Positions 9,770 to 21,474 of a DNA stretch of 64,000 nt are shown piece by piece (the stretch's first letter is position 1; each line of letters opens with the position of its first letter). Origin of the DNA: Tupaia tana (taxonomy: Eukaryota > Chordata > Mammalia > Scandentia > Tupaiidae); assembly GCA_026018925.1 (NCBI GenBank), contig JAKSZU010000006.1, positions 191,653,449 to 191,717,448 on the forward strand. The letters run 5' to 3'. The position numbers and the translations under genes are program-made. Below the pieces are notes generated by a model. The model was not told the origin of the DNA, did not search any database, and was given only the letters and a program-made list of their open reading frames with translations.

Positions 9770-11604
9770 TGAAATCACACAACTGCATCTAAAGTTACCT
9801 CAAAATCTTCAATTAAGGTAAAAGCATACATCAATTCCTCCTTCTATCAAAATGAGGGAAGGAAAAAAAATAAAGAAAAGAAAAATAATTCTAAAGAGAA
9901 AAGAAAAAAGTAAAGGTTCTAACAAGAAAATACCCTTTTCCCTTCATTTTAATTTTCTTTATTGGTAAACCTCACCTGACACCTAGGACCCAACTGAATG
10001 AGGATTTAACAGTACAACTGGAGTTTAAGATTTTAGGTAGGAAAAAAAAATCTGAATTTTACTTTACATGTTTTCAGAGTATTCATAAAAGAACTTGGGT
10101 AATGTCAAGATTTATTCATTAAAGTGAATTTCCTATAAATGGTGTTTAAGACTCTGCTAAAGCATTCATTCTAATCAACTGAGAAAGAGGGAATGTCTGA
10201 AGTTGCCATCACAAAGGGACAGAAAATGAGGTAGCTGTTTCTTATTATCACCCACATTTGAGGAATCACAGTAACATTTCTTAACCTTCTCATAGGCCTA
10301 AGATGGTAACTAGGTGCTGTATTCTTTCATTGTAAGCGTTGCAACCTAGAGACAGAGCATATTGGTTCGATTTTGTTGATTACATTACTTCTCGCTATTA
10401 CAGTGGCAAATTATTTATTTTCTGATATGACTTATTACACATATGGCTTTGGTAGATAAAATAAAATTTAAGCTGATTTGAATTTTATGCATAAATTAAA
10501 ACTATTGAAATATGGGACTATAGACTAAAGTTTTACTTTTTTTTCTATAAAAACTGTTAAAAAAACCTACTGTAAATGAATCCAATCTTGAACTGGCATC
10601 AGAATGGTAGCATTTTAGAACAATCACTCTGAGTATAATGAAGGTGCCTGAAGTTTTATATTTTTCAGAATGTAAACCTAGTAAGAATGTAAGGAAAAGG
10701 CATATGAAGCATTATACATATTTTGTACAGTGCACTAAAAATTAAGAAAATGAATTATGTTGCTTATAATTCACTTGTATGCATAAAGAGAAAAATTAAA
10801 CTTTAAGCAAAGTTTTGAAAAATAATTTTAGAATTCTCTCTCAATATGGTAATATTTTACATTTAAATATTTGGAAAAAATGACTTTATTGCAGTGTTTT
10901 GGTTGTGCTCATGTGTGTATGCATGTGTATTCTACTTTAATATACAACATATGTATTAGATGATAAAGATTCTAATTATAGATGTGTATGAATTGCAATA
11001 AACATAAGATTAAAGCAACTAATGTTTCCCTAAAAACTCAGTTTTTGTAAGAAAAATAACTTCTTGAAAGAGAAACACGTTGCTAAAACCTGAAGGACAT
11101 TTATATAAATTGGTACTGTTACTCTTTCTTTTCACTTTAAAAGATTTTTCTGTCAACTCTAAAGTTTTTTTCTTAAGAGTTTTTTTGTGCTTAATATAAT
11201 TTAAAAATTAAATTTTCTTTTTGTATGTATGGACTAACCCTAAATTTGCAAATAGCCTTTTCAGAATAAAAGTCTCCCACTGAACCACAGCTCTAATTTA
11301 TAGGTAAAATTTTAAATAAGCTCTAATTTTAGTGAATAGAGAAGAGCTGGATGTGTCCTAGGCATTTTCAAACTCAAATCTTGAAAGGTAAGAGGTTGTA
11401 TCATAGGACTGATTATCTATCATATGACCTGGTTAAAAAAAATGTAATTTTCTTTCTCAAAATATTAATATTACAGAAACTGGATTAGGCTCATGGTATA
11501 GAAAACTCAAACTGACTAAAATGCAAGGCTTAGTTACTAAGGCTCCTCTCCCAGTTTTGGCATAAAAGGGATGAACTGATGATTCCTTACAAAACTGATG
11601 TGAT
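9770..11604. other. Long unique AT-rich stretch
   Basis: Nearly 1.8 kb without a recognisable repeat, coding region or RNA gene. It contains A/T runs only. Confidence 0.5.
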
Positions 11605-11790
11605 GGGGCCAACAGGTGCCATGGTGGTTACGTAGCTGGACTTTCACATGGTTGATTACAGTTCTAGTCCTGGATCTGAGAGTTTACTTCCTCATTCTCT
11701 GTCTCTATTTCTCTCTGGTGAGCAAATGTGCTCTATAACAAATTGAAAAATAATTATAATTTTTAAAAAGTTAAATGAAAAATCATTTAA
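11605..11790 (+). mobile_element. tRNA-derived SINE, short type
   Basis: Head GGGGCCAACAGGTGCCATGG goes directly into a CT tract, then TCTGGTGAGCAAATGTGCTC and an A/T-rich tail with AAAAAGTTAAATGA. ACTGATGTG before the head (11594-11602) and after the tail (11794-11802) may be the target duplication. Confidence 0.8.
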
Positions 11791-11799
11791 ACACTGATG

Positions 11800-12234
11800 T
11801 GGCCAAGTCTGTGAGTGGACTGTTCTGCCCTATATTAAAATTGTTATTTTAGGAATTGGACCCCAGTCTCCTGATGATGCTGTAGGAAGTGCCACTTCTT
11901 CCACTAAGCATCGTTTTTGACCTAGGAGGATGAAGGCTTGGTTGAGGTGCATTGCCTTTATATCCTGGTCCCTGATCAAAAGCGGGGAGAAGTCAGTACA
12001 GGCACTACTCACTTAATGACTGCGTCACACTCCTACAACCAATACGTTAAGTAAGAGAGGAGCTTAAAAACTGATGTCTTTGTGTGTGTGTGTAGGTGCC
12101 ACAGGGGATGTATTTTTCAATATATATCAAGGCACACCACACTGGAATAATGTAATTCTATCCATACAAAAAGAATACATTAGATAAGAGCCAGAAAGTG
12201 ACAAGACACACCACAACCCAGTAAGTCTGGCATA

Positions 12235-12235
<1 letters not shown>
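11800..12235. other. Unassigned DNA
   Basis: A slightly GC-richer stretch near 11850-12050 with no recognisable repeat, splice-flanked frame or protein similarity. The short open frame on the minus strand is not persuasive as an exon. Confidence 0.4.

Positions 12236-12266
<31 letters not shown>
12236..12266 (+). repeat. (TG)n microsatellite
   Basis: About 14 uninterrupted TG units followed by TTTTAA. Confidence 0.95.
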
Positions 12267-12268
<2 letters not shown>

Positions 12269-12339
12269 AATTTACTCTAAATACTATTATGGGGGCACAA
12301 TAAAGTCTAAACTTATAAATGAATTATGTACTCATGCAT

Positions 12340-12470
12340 AATTATGAAGGCATCATGTAGTAAATAGTATCTGATGGCTGCAGGACAGAGAAGAAAACTG
12401 AGAAAGGGGCTTCCCAAAACTCACACAGACTGAAAAAGGCTGCACTTCCTGTGCTAAAGAACTAGTAGTA
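12340..12470 (-). mobile_element. Possible MIR fragment
   Basis: GACAGAGAAGAAAACTGAGA then GGGGCTTCCCAAAACTCACA resembles the reverse complement of the MIR core (GAGGAAACTGAGGC, then CTTGCCCAAGGTCACACAG). It is strongly diverged, so the call is tentative. Confidence 0.4.
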
Positions 12471-12763
12471 AGTCTACACAGCACAAAGGTAGTAAAGTGA
12501 AGAGTGGCCGCACTTTCTAAATTAGGCAGTTCAAAGCTCCTCAGTCACAGCTGGATATAGCACTTCAAGAATCTTAGAATGCAATGAACAACTTTGCTAT
12601 TATTTTCCATAACAAATACCATATCGTGACACTAAAATATATTAGAACCTTCTCATGCAAGTATATTGACAAAAAATAATATCATGACTTCTTTAACTTG
12701 AAGGAATACATTCAAAAGAACATGAGTAGAGGCCATTTAATTACATATCAAATGGTAGATATA

Positions 12764-12833
12764 TTGGGTGGTTGGGAAAGTCATGACACATTTTTGCATG
12801 GAACAATACGTCATGACTTTTCCAAGGACCCAA
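12764..12833. mobile_element. Small mariner-type MITE (MADE1-like layout)
   Basis: A 70-bp element with terminal inverted repeats TTGGGTGGTTGGGAAAGTCA... and the complement of TTGGGTCCTTGGAAAAGTCA..., about 20 of 24 positions matching. A TA lies just left; the right flank is CG, which could be a decayed TA. The TTTTTGCAT centre resembles the human MADE1/Hsmar1 layout, but the arms differ in sequence. There is no coding capacity. Confidence 0.8.
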
Positions 12834-12839
12834 CGTTTA

Positions 12840-13575
12840 AAGCTGTTCTATCAATTTGAATGATTCAAAATATAATTCTAAAAACTGTTTCCTAAATGCC
12901 CTATTGTTCTGCCAGTTCATCTTAAAAAGAAGACATATATAGATAAAGATATGCAAATATATGTGTGTTTAAATTTACATATTACGTAGAGGATTTATCA
13001 TTGACTCTACTCTCTTTATAAACAAAGTAGTCTGGTGTCTATTGGTCTCAGTCAGATATTTCCATTGCATCTAGCTAAGGGGAAAAAAATAGATTTTTCC
13101 AGCCCTGGGCTGTTTCATTATTCCAGACAACACTTTGTATTGATCCTCCTCTATTTATTTCTAATTTTGTTGCCACTGATTGAGTTGAGCTCTAAATCTT
13201 GTGATAGCTTACATGCTGTTAGGATGCTGCATTGCTACCAGAAGAACGGGGTAGCAATGTTCTCATTTTAAACTCTAATTTGGTGTTATTTGCAACAAAT
13301 TAAGGTGCCTGATGTAGCATTTTAGCACCAAAAACGCTTTATTATATGTCTCTCTTTACTCACTTTCACAGAAAACACAGACTATGTGGTCAATTCGAAT
13401 GTGTTCTATAGATATCGAGTATAGGAAGTGTGAAACAAACTAACACAGACATTTCCCCACAACCCATCAATATATGTGGCAGATAATGTGTACCTATATG
13501 GTTATATTTTCAATATCTATTTGTTTAAACCTTGCTGGAAGAGCAAAATGGGACTTGGAAAGATTTGAAATACAC
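12840..13575. other. Unique AT-rich DNA
   Basis: No repeat or gene recognised. The 13035-13271 open frame is hydrophobic by composition (T-rich) with no family resemblance. Confidence 0.45.
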
Positions 13576-13579
13576 ACCT

Positions 13580-13966
13580 TGTTACCAGCAAACTAAGTCC
13601 TGTTGCTTCTTCTTGTGGTCAGTTAATGAGACGAGAGACAGAGATTGGAGAGAAAGAGTTTATTGCTGTAACCAGTTTATAGGGAGACAGTCAGCAAACA
13701 CCATCAAACTGCCTCAAAAAGCTCAACATGTTCTCACTATGTATGGATACAAGATACAGGTATGTGTGAATCCTTCCTCACTACAGTGAATCAGAATCAA
13801 TCACTTCCCTCTGAGTCATTATCCTGATTCCTGTTTTACTTCAAATATCCATTCCTTGTTTATCATTCCTACGACTCATCACTTGGTCAGATTGTTCTCT
13901 TTAGAGGCCGTTCTTAATTTCAAAATGGTTGCTGTCCTGCTAAACCTCAGCAGACCTGTTTCAACC
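13580..13966 (-). mobile_element. Solo-like LTR, copy 2 of the three-copy family
   Basis: On the plus strand it starts TGTTACCAGC and ends TTTCAAC. The minus strand has CAGCAATAAACTC, a polyadenylation-type signal near the LTR 3' end. No internal retroviral sequence adjoins it. It aligns over its length with copies 1 and 3. Confidence 0.75.
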
Positions 13967-13987
13967 TGACTAAAAGGTTCCCTCCTT

Positions 13988-14156
13988 GGGGCCACTAGGT
14001 GATGTGGTTGTTGATGCCCTGGACTACCCCATGGCTGAGCATGGTTCAAGTCCCACACCTGGAAACTCGCTTTCTCACTTTCTCTCTCTCTCTCTCTTTC
14101 TGGTGAGCACATGTATCCTTTACCAAATTAAAATAAATAAAATAAAATAGTTATTC
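13988..14156 (+). mobile_element. tRNA-derived SINE, short type (first of a tandem pair)
   Basis: Head GGGGCCACTAGGTGATGTGG, B box GGTTCAAGTCC, CT tract, then AAATTAAAATAAATAAAATA. TTCCCTCCTTG precedes it and TTCCCTCGTTG follows, so the target site was duplicated. Confidence 0.9.
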
Positions 14157-14173
14157 AAAAAAATTCCCTCGTT

Positions 14174-14347
14174 GGGGACCAGCAGGTGGCATGGTGGTTA
14201 AGGTGCTGGACACTTCCACATGGCCGACCACAGTTCAAGTCCTGGACCTGGTGGCTTGCTTTCTCACTTTCTCTCTTTCTCTGTCTCTCTCTGGTCAAAT
14301 TAAAATGAATGAATAAATAAAATTAAAAATAAATAATTAAAAAAAAA
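14174..14347 (+). mobile_element. tRNA-derived SINE, short type (second of a tandem pair)
   Basis: Head GGGGACCAGCAGGTGGCATG, then a CT tract and GGTCAAATTAAAATGAATG. It sits right after the second TTCCCTC copy, and a third (ATTCCCTCCTG) follows its tail at 14347. The same site was therefore hit twice. Confidence 0.9.
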
Positions 14348-14657
14348 TTCCCTCCTGTCTTAGGCCTCAAATCCTCACCTTTGGATAAGACTTGTTTTGA
14401 AAAGATGTCTCAGTGAGAGACTATGTTTAGATTACATTTACTCATGGCCACGCATTGAGAGAAATTGATTTTTCACATTAATAATTTAATACATAAAAAC
14501 TAAGGAAGTAAAATTTATAAAAAAAAAAAGAATAAATGAATGAGAAAGTAGTCTGGAAAGAGCCTGAATATAGGCTATTGTCCTAAGTATTTAGATAAGT
14601 CTCCCTACTTAAAACATGATATAAGCATTTGCTAAGGAGAAAAATACACAGCAGAAA

Positions 14658-14689
14658 ACAAACAAACAAACAAACAAACAAAAAAAACA
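14658..14689 (+). repeat. (CAAA)n microsatellite
   Basis: Five to six AAAC units followed by an A run, directly upstream of a decayed SINE head. Confidence 0.9.
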
Positions 14690-14690
14690 G

Positions 14691-14780
14691 TGCCGGCTCC
14701 ACTTCCTGATGTTAAGGTAGCTGAAGCCCACACAGCAATCACATATTTTAAGCCCTAGACCCAGTGGCTTGAGCATCCCT

Positions 14781-14822
<42 letters not shown>
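14691..14822 (+). mobile_element. Decayed SINE 5' part ending in (GT)n
   Basis: GCCGGCTCCACTTCCTGATG, then AGCCCTAGACCCAGTGGCTTGAGCAT resembles a decayed long-type head. The GTGTG of the body has grown into a (GT)n run at 14782-14819. The 3' half of the SINE is missing. Confidence 0.55.
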
Positions 14823-14823
<1 letters not shown>

Positions 14824-14837
14824 TGGTTTAACTGAGA

Positions 14838-15200
14838 TGCCGGGAGTTTGAAAAAGATGTGAGACACTGATGTCATATTGTTTATTGGCTGAGTACAGGG
14901 GGAGCTCACAGAGCTAGTAGCAGTGTTTGCAAAGCACTTCCTCCTCTTGGATCTTGTAAAGTGTGTGGAGGGATTTGCAATGCACTTCCTCTCTCTTGGA
15001 GCTCACAGCTCAGAGCTGAGCTGAGTTGAACCAAGGCTGAGCCAAGCCAAGGCCACCAGGACTGAGCTAACAGAACCAGGGCTAGCTGACTGGTGCTCCC
15101 TTTCTCTTTAAGGAACTTCAGACAGTAGTGGCTCATTGCCAAAACCAGACTGTCATGCACACACATGCCTGTTACATGCAATGGTGTAAAACCACAAAGT
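14838..15200 (-). mobile_element. LTR-like fossil, family unknown
   Basis: Read on the minus strand, there is a TCAGCCAATAAACAATATGA signal followed by CATCTTTTTCAAACTCCCGG, a layout typical of an LTR R/U5 region. Upstream, two tandem copies of TTTGCAAxGCACTTCCTC and CAAGGCTGAGCCAAGCCAAG give a composition unlike the unique flanks. No internal region or second LTR is visible. The left boundary abuts the (GT)n; the right is uncertain. Confidence 0.45.
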
Positions 15201-15362
15201 CATAATTATATAACAAGCATGCAAGTACACTACAACTAATAAGAAGTCGTTAATCCTGTGGCCTTCAAGCATGGTAAGATAGGAAGTGAGGGAACCAGAC
15301 TAAACCATCCTGACTCAATTTTTCTCTACAGTATGTGTGTGTGGGAAAAATAATTCTATAAG

Positions 15363-15462
15363 GCGATGTGTTTTTCTCTCCCTCTCTCTGTCTCTCTCTG
15401 TTTAGTGTGCATGCCTTCTAGCAAACAACAACCAACCAACAAAAAAAGCAAATAAATGTATA
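15363..15462 (+). mobile_element. SINE 3' fragment
   Basis: The CT tract (CTCTCTGTCTCTCTCTG), TAGTGTGCATGCCTTCTAGC and an A-rich tail correspond to the 3' third of the long type. Head and middle are absent. Confidence 0.65.
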
Positions 15463-15549
15463 CTTATAATTATAGTAGATACAGTTAATAAATGCTATAA
15501 AATATTGTTTTTACATTTTTCTTTTGTTTATAATAAACATGATCCATGT

Positions 15550-15783
15550 TTTTTAAGTTTATTTTTTTTTTCGTGAGAGACAGCATGCGTGCTGACAAGT
15601 ATATTTGAAATACTTAATGTAGCAGGCACCCTTAATAGGGTCTCCTATTCCTTTTCCTCAGGACTCCAACTGGTCAGGATTTGGGGTATTTGTGTGCTCA
15701 GAGTGTTTTGGGCCCAATTCAGATCTGAACTTGTGGTTGGGTATATATGACTCCCAACACTCATCTGCACCACCACAAGCTGT
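15550..15783 (-). mobile_element. Family B SINE
   Basis: AAGTTTATTTTTTTTTTCGT, a purine patch, CACCCTTAATAGGGTCTCC and a body ending near CACCACAAGCTG. It shares block order with 4361-4552 and 57107-57336. Confidence 0.5.
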
Positions 15784-15844
15784 GTTGACTTTTTATTTTT
15801 TAACCTCCCTTACTTATTTTACTTTTTGAAGACCTTATATGCTT

Positions 15845-16102
15845 TTTTATTATTTTAATTGCTAGAGTGTGTACACTTTCCAGAGAAAGACAAAGAGTCA
15901 GACAGAGAGAAGGATAAGGAGGAAACATCTTCCTAGCGGGGAATAGTCACACCTCAGTACTTCATTTCTCTATCCCGTTGAGATTTTGCACATACATACA
16001 CATGCACCTGGCATGTTTTCCAACCTGCTGGAGCTGGAATTCAAAGTGCAGTTGGCCACGTGGGAACCAGATCTCACAACCATTAGGCTATGAGATTGGT
16101 CC
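15845..16102 (-). mobile_element. tRNA-derived SINE, long type, old
   Basis: The reverse complement contains the body (CACACCTCAGTACTTCATTT, CATACATACACATGCACC) and the head (GTTGGCCACGTGGGAACC on plus, ending TGAGATTGGTCC). It is highly diverged but complete. Confidence 0.75.
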
Positions 16103-16332
16103 ATTCTTTTGCATAGTCTTTATCAAATTTCCCTGTTTTCTATTTTTGTTTTTATAGACATGAGTCATATCTTAATCATTTCTGTACTAAAAAATTAGCA
16201 AAAATATTAGTCCAAACTGACCACATATAACAATACTGGCAAAAAATATTTATCTACTAGACTTGGTTGGTAAGGGAAACAAATTAAACTAATACTGGTA
16301 AAATTGTTAAAATTCCTGCAGTTATAGTTCAT

Positions 16333-16452
16333 TGTGGCCGGGTCATCTCCCCAGGGGATGATGTTTCACTTTTCCTCTCACTATCTCTTCTTTCTCTCTG
16401 GCAAACACACACGTCCTATGACAAAAACTTAAACATAAATAAAAATAAACCT
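16333..16452 (+). mobile_element. SINE 3' fragment, long type
   Basis: It begins inside the GC-rich palindrome region (GTCATCTCCCCAGGGGATGA), then CT tract, GGCAAACACACACGTCCTATG and an A-rich tail. The 5' part is missing. Confidence 0.7.
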
Positions 16453-16454
16453 TT

Positions 16455-17290
16455 AAATCAAACATTATTAGCCCTATTTTATTACTCAAGTTTTGCCAAA
16501 AGGTAACTTAGGACATACAATTTTCAGCTACAGGAGTCTTGCTCATGTCCTTGTGTGGCTTTCATGATAGCAAAAGTCTCTGTACCATTTAATCATTGTG
16601 AGAACTCAAACTGAGAGGGCCATATGCAAACTGATTCATCTTTGGAACCCTTCCCATCCCCCTTATGTCTCTCTCTAGACCATGTATTCACTGTCACCAC
16701 CGCGGTATTATCTGTAGTGCCCTATTGGCTGATTCTGATTGTTCCAAACCTATGGCAAAATTCCCTGCCAATTAGTAACTGCTGGGAAGGGAGGTAGCTA
16801 AAATGTAGAAGCTTAGACACATTATGTGATTATCTTCGGTCATTTTCTAAATACAGCTAGAAAATCAAGAATAGCTATTGTCCACATGAGAAAAATGACT
16901 GACACTTACAAAATTCCTAAGTGAAAAAAGACAATTTAAACTGGATAGTGTTTCTTCCAGTAGTTTTTCATCCCCTGCACAATAATTATTTTTAAATTTA
17001 AAATATTTTTAAAAATTAATTTAAAAACCTATTTTAAAGGATACAAGGAGTACTACAAGACTATTGACATTTTGCTTTTATCATATTTTAAATGAAGAGA
17101 AAGCACAATATTCCAATTAAATAATGAATAAATGTGTTATTGGATGTAACATTTATAGGTTGCTATATGTGCTGATTATAATTTCTGAAAGTTTAGTCAA
17201 AAGAGAAAAACAATTAATGAAGAAAACAAATAGGTCTTGCCTGATAGTGGACATTCTTTCCTCTTCCCGGACTTAGGTAGAACGTATAGT
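16455..17290. other. Unique DNA
   Basis: No repeat or coding region recognised. 16600-16800 is slightly GC-richer; the remainder is AT-rich. Confidence 0.45.
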
Positions 17291-17294
17291 ACTT

Positions 17295-18000
17295 TTTAAG
17301 ATAAGGACATTCTCTTTTATTCATTGTTAGAATAAATGTTGAATTTTGTCAAATGCTCTTCCTCTCTCAGTTGAGTTGATCATATGTATTTCTACTTTGG
17401 TCTATTAATATGCTGAATTGCATTGTTGTTGCTGTTTACAAAGTGTTGAACCAATTTTGTATTCCTAAGATGAAACATTTGGTGGTGAGGTATTAGTCCT
17501 GTACATACTGTCAAATTTGATATGTTAATATTTTTTTTTTTTTTTGGAGAGGTTTTTCGCTATAGGGCGCGTGCGCTCGCCAGACAGACAGAGAGAGACA
17601 TAGAGACAGAAAGCGAGAAATCACCCCCCAGGGGAGATGGTCACGCCGCAATCCCTTCTCCTCCATTCTCCTCTCGGGATCTTGGGCACGCACGCACACG
17701 CGCCCGGCGTGAGTTGTAAGCCACCGGGTCCGAGACGCGAACCGCGGTCGACTACGTGGGAGTCCAGCGACATAGCCATTACGCTAACTGCTGGTTCCCG
17801 ATATGTTAATATTTTGTGGAGAATTTTTGTACCTATTTTCATATAGAATATGAATCTTGAGTTTCCTTTTATTTTAATGGTTTTGCCTAGATTTGATACT
17901 AAAGAAATAAGGGCTTTACGGACTTGGTTGGACATTGTTTAATTTCCATTTATGTCTGGAAGATATTGTTCACAACTGTTGTAATCTCTTTCCTTCCATC
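17295..18000 (-). mobile_element. LINE-1 ORF2 fragment, interrupted by a SINE
   Basis: The plus strand reads as antisense L1 ORF2: TTGAATTTTGTCAAATGCTC, TTGAGTTGATCATATG, AAGTGTTGAACCAATTTTGT, then TTAATATTTTGTGGAGAATT. These follow the reverse-transcriptase-domain order of placental L1s. A SINE at 17535-17799 splits it. The reading frame is degraded and no 3' UTR is attached. Confidence 0.8.
17535..17799 (-). mobile_element. tRNA-derived SINE, long type, very young
   Basis: Nearly consensus copy with a perfect 16-bp target duplication, GATATGTTAATATTTT, at 17519-17534 and 17800-17815. It is CpG-rich (GACGCGAACCGCGGTCGAC). The sense B box is GGTTCGCGTCT. It inserted into the antisense L1 fragment. 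Confidence 0.97.
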
Positions 18001-19630
18001 AACTATATGGTCCATATGTGTTTTAAGGTAGTAGGTTTTATTCTGCTTTCTCCCCATGGATTAAATATTTTATTCTGAGGATGTGGGGTCTGGGCAGAGT
18101 TTCAGGAGTGAATGCTATTTAACTTTCCCAGTCAGTACGAAGAAAGAGTTTTAATGGATTTTTGCACATTATGTGTGTATGTGTGTGTCTGTGTGTGTTC
18201 TCCTAGTTGAGTTCAGAAGTCTTTAAAAGGTTGTGAATCCCTCATATTTGTAGTCCCTTGGGGCTTTCCACACTCTTCCAATCCACACTTGGTCTTTAGC
18301 AATTTGTACAAAATTTTAAGTGCATTATTTTATCCACTCTAGGTAAGTCAATAAAAGGACTTATTATAGGTGGCTCTGTTTCCCAATTCACTGCCTTAAT
18401 TGCACACCATCTCAGTTCTGTGTTGGGTTCAAGATAAAGTAGTCAGTGTGCATAGTTTCTCCAGGTTTGTCATAGTTGTATAGATGAGAGTTATTCTATT
18501 TCCATATCTCTACATTTCTGAATATAAAAAAGTCTTTTTAAAGAGATGAAGTCTGCCCTTTAAATTTGTCTTGACGATTTATTTAAGGAAATATGTTAAG
18601 AACTTATAAAAACCATCAATGCAATTTCCAAGCAAAAATCTTTTGCTCCTCTGATTAATCACCAAACAACCCTTTCTCAATACTAAAATAGACTTTAAAA
18701 ATATTAAATTTCAAGTTAACTGAAAGGATAAACATTCAAAAAGTGCTTTTAGAAATTATTTTGATTATATTTAATGCTTCCACTTTAATACTTTGTAACA
18801 TAATACATGTATTGAATATACCTCAAATTCAAAGCTTGAATCTTAAAACCTAATTATGGATATTAGTATAGTTTTAATTCTTTAGAAACAGAAATCTCCT
18901 ATTAAACATGTAAATCTTTTGTGTGATTTTTATGCATTCACTTTCTTAAATGTTCTCGAAAGGTTATTATTTATAATACTTGAAAACAGCCCACCTCATG
19001 TCTAAAACATTCCATTCACATACCTTACTCTAGTGTGGACAATGGTACAGTATTTTATCTTACCATTTTCTTGACTAGTTCTAAGAAGTGAGGTGACAAA
19101 ATTAAAATAAAATAATAGAAATAACCTGTGACTTTTCCTGGCTTCTGTTTTTAAAAACTAAACCTTAGGAGAATGGAAAAGAAGTTGAGTAAGAAAGAAT
19201 ACCTACATCTGTGTCTATATCTACACCTATCTGTCTGTCTTTCTCTTTATGTATTTCAGAAACAGGTGTTGCAAGTGTAGGTTCAATCCTGGTTGGAAGA
19301 AGATTCTCCAGTCTGAGTTTGGGGAAGGTAAGAAAGCTATAACGCCGGCTGGCATGAGAGATGAATAGAACGAAGGGTGATAAGAAAGTGTGAGAAACTG
19401 AAGCCTGCTCGCAGAAGTGCTAAGTGAATGCAGCAAGACCACAGTCATCCGGATGAGAGAGATTCTCACAACACTACTGTGTCAAAATGGTTGGAAGAGA
19501 AATGATGAATGTTAGGTAACAGACAGAACCATAGATAAGTGTTGTGAAGTTTCCCCTGTTCTCACTTCCAACAGGGCCTGCCTTCACCCAGACAGGTGGG
19601 GAGTCTGAGAAGTTACATTGACCCTGATGA
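18001..19630. other. Long unique stretch
   Basis: No family recognised over 1.6 kb. It includes a GT-rich run near 18170-18200. Some of 18001-18100 might continue the L1, but I could not support it. Confidence 0.45.
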
Positions 19631-19902
19631 CTTTCTTTTTCTTTAATTTCTTTCTTTATTTTTGTGAATATTTTTGCTATAGGGTGCATGTACTTGCCAG
19701 AGAGACAGAGAGACAAAAAGTGAGAAATCAGCCCCCCAGGGGATGGTCACATCACAGTCCCTTCTCCTCCATTCTCCTCTCAGGATCTTGGGCATGCACA
19801 CATACATACTGGCATGAGTTTTAAGCTGCCAGGTCCAGACTCAAACCAAGGTTGACAATGTGGGAGTCCAGCAATATAACTATTATGCCATCTGCTAATC
19901 CC
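19631..19902 (-). mobile_element. tRNA-derived SINE, long type
   Basis: The reverse complement is complete: TATTTTTGCTATAGGGTGCA, CAGCCCCCCAGGGGATGGTC, to the head TATGCCATCTGCTAATCCC. It is moderately diverged, with an interrupted T/C-rich tail. Confidence 0.9.
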
Positions 19903-20015
19903 TTTACTTGTACTTTCATGAATTTTTTTAAGAGAAAGTTTTGCCTTGATAATGCTTTTAAATGTAAGGAATCAAGGAGAAAATAGAGAGGCAAGACATT
20001 TAAGGAACACAGAGA

Positions 20016-20099
20016 AGGCATGGTAGTTAAGGGCCTGGTCTCCCACATAGTCGAACGTGGTTCAAGTCCTAGACCAGGCGGCTTGCTTTCTCATTTTCC

Positions 20100-20131
<32 letters not shown>

Positions 20132-20213
20132 GTCCCTCTCTGGTCAAATTAAAATGAATAAATAAAACAATAAAAATAATTTTAAAAAGTTAAATGAATA
20201 ATGATCAAAAAAC
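20016..20213 (+). mobile_element. tRNA-derived SINE, short type
   Basis: A head lacking its first bases (GGCATGGTAGTTAAGGGCCT), B box GGTTCAAGTCC, an unusually long CT tract, and a TCAAATTAAAATGAATAAAT tail. AAGGAACACAGAGA before and AAGGAACATAGAAA after look like the target duplication. Confidence 0.88.
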
Positions 20214-20224
20214 AAGGAACATAG

Positions 20225-20372
20225 AAATGTAGGGTTGTCTGTTGATGCTAATGTGGGTATCTTCAATTGGACCCGTGTGAAGTGTGTTTATGTTGGCTAA
20301 CTCATTTTATAAGCTGTAGTGATATACAATGATTACATATATAAAATAAAACAATAATAATAAAGAAAAAAA
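20225..20372 (+). mobile_element. LINE-1 3' end (lineage-specific 3' UTR tail)
   Basis: It shares TCTGTTGATG, TCATTTTATAAGCTGTAGTG and an A/T tail with AATAATAATAAAG with 22933-23044 and, more loosely, with 42000-42245 and 61290-61551. The last of these has an L1-type polypurine tract. I therefore read it as a heavily 5'-truncated L1. Confidence 0.6.
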
Positions 20373-21466
20373 TGGTATTCTCTGGGGATAAATGATCTCT
20401 GTCTGTGTTTCAGCTCTCTGAAATGTCTCTAAACTTTTACACTAGTCTGGCACAGGAACTCTGAGACTCTGAAGTTATATAATAGAATAGGGTATTGATA
20501 TTAATGCAGATTGATGTTAATTTGCATTTTATAAAATATATATTTTACATAGAGATCCACTTGGCTTATATGAGCTGGCTCATTCTAGATTAGCAAAACC
20601 CAAACGCTTCAATTGATTCCAGCTTATAAAAAAGGGTTGGATATCCTTACAATTGTATTTCTCACAAGCTTGGAAAGATGAGAGCTTAAAATTAAAATTA
20701 ATTAGAGTTTTATAAAATCAAATTATACTTCCCACTCACTGTTTTATAAGTGTTGCCTGTTAAAATAAAGCACTATTTTTTTTTATTTTGGTTTATATTA
20801 CTCAGTTAACTTCTATTTTTTTCCTACAGGATTTCCCTCTTCTATTTTTTGCTCCATCATATTATGCTAAGAGAGCTGAAAAACTCTGACATAAAAATTT
20901 TATATTTGTCATCTTTTCTAAGACATTGAGTGTCAAATTTCTAGTTATTCATAATACTGAAGAACTTAGAGTTTTGAGAACTATTTTCAGTGACAGTAAC
21001 AATTTTTATGGCTGTCATCACCTCTTTCAATGATTGATAGCAAAAGTTTTATTAGTGTTTATGTTTTATTAAATGAGCATCTTATTTTTATTCTTCATAA
21101 TACATGCACCTTGACTGGCAATTTGAAAATATTAATGTTGATAATTGGTCACTGTTTAGCACTTTCTTGGGCCCAATAGAACCTCAGAATAATATAGGTT
21201 AGGGAATCAAGTAACTTAAGTGTGCCATTTTCAGATAATTTTTTGAATTCTGGTTTTCAGCATAATAGGAACATATCAATAATAGATTCAGGCTATTGGA
21301 TGGGGAAGCATTTATATTTATATGACTTTATTTCTTTTAAACATTAAAAAGTCCTGAAGTAAACAGAATAAATTACTGATGTTGTTTATTATGGTTATGG
21401 AAACATAAGACTTTGGTTACAATATTCTTTAAAATGTTCTGTATTTTTAAACATTTTTCAAAAATG
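20373..21466. other. Unique AT-rich DNA
   Basis: No repeat or gene recognised. Confidence 0.5.
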
Positions 21467-21474
21467 TAGCAAGT

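Noticed and set aside
17535-17799. Functional tRNA gene at SINE heads
   Set aside because: A and B boxes are present but there is no cloverleaf with paired acceptor ends, and each is joined to a SINE body and A tail.
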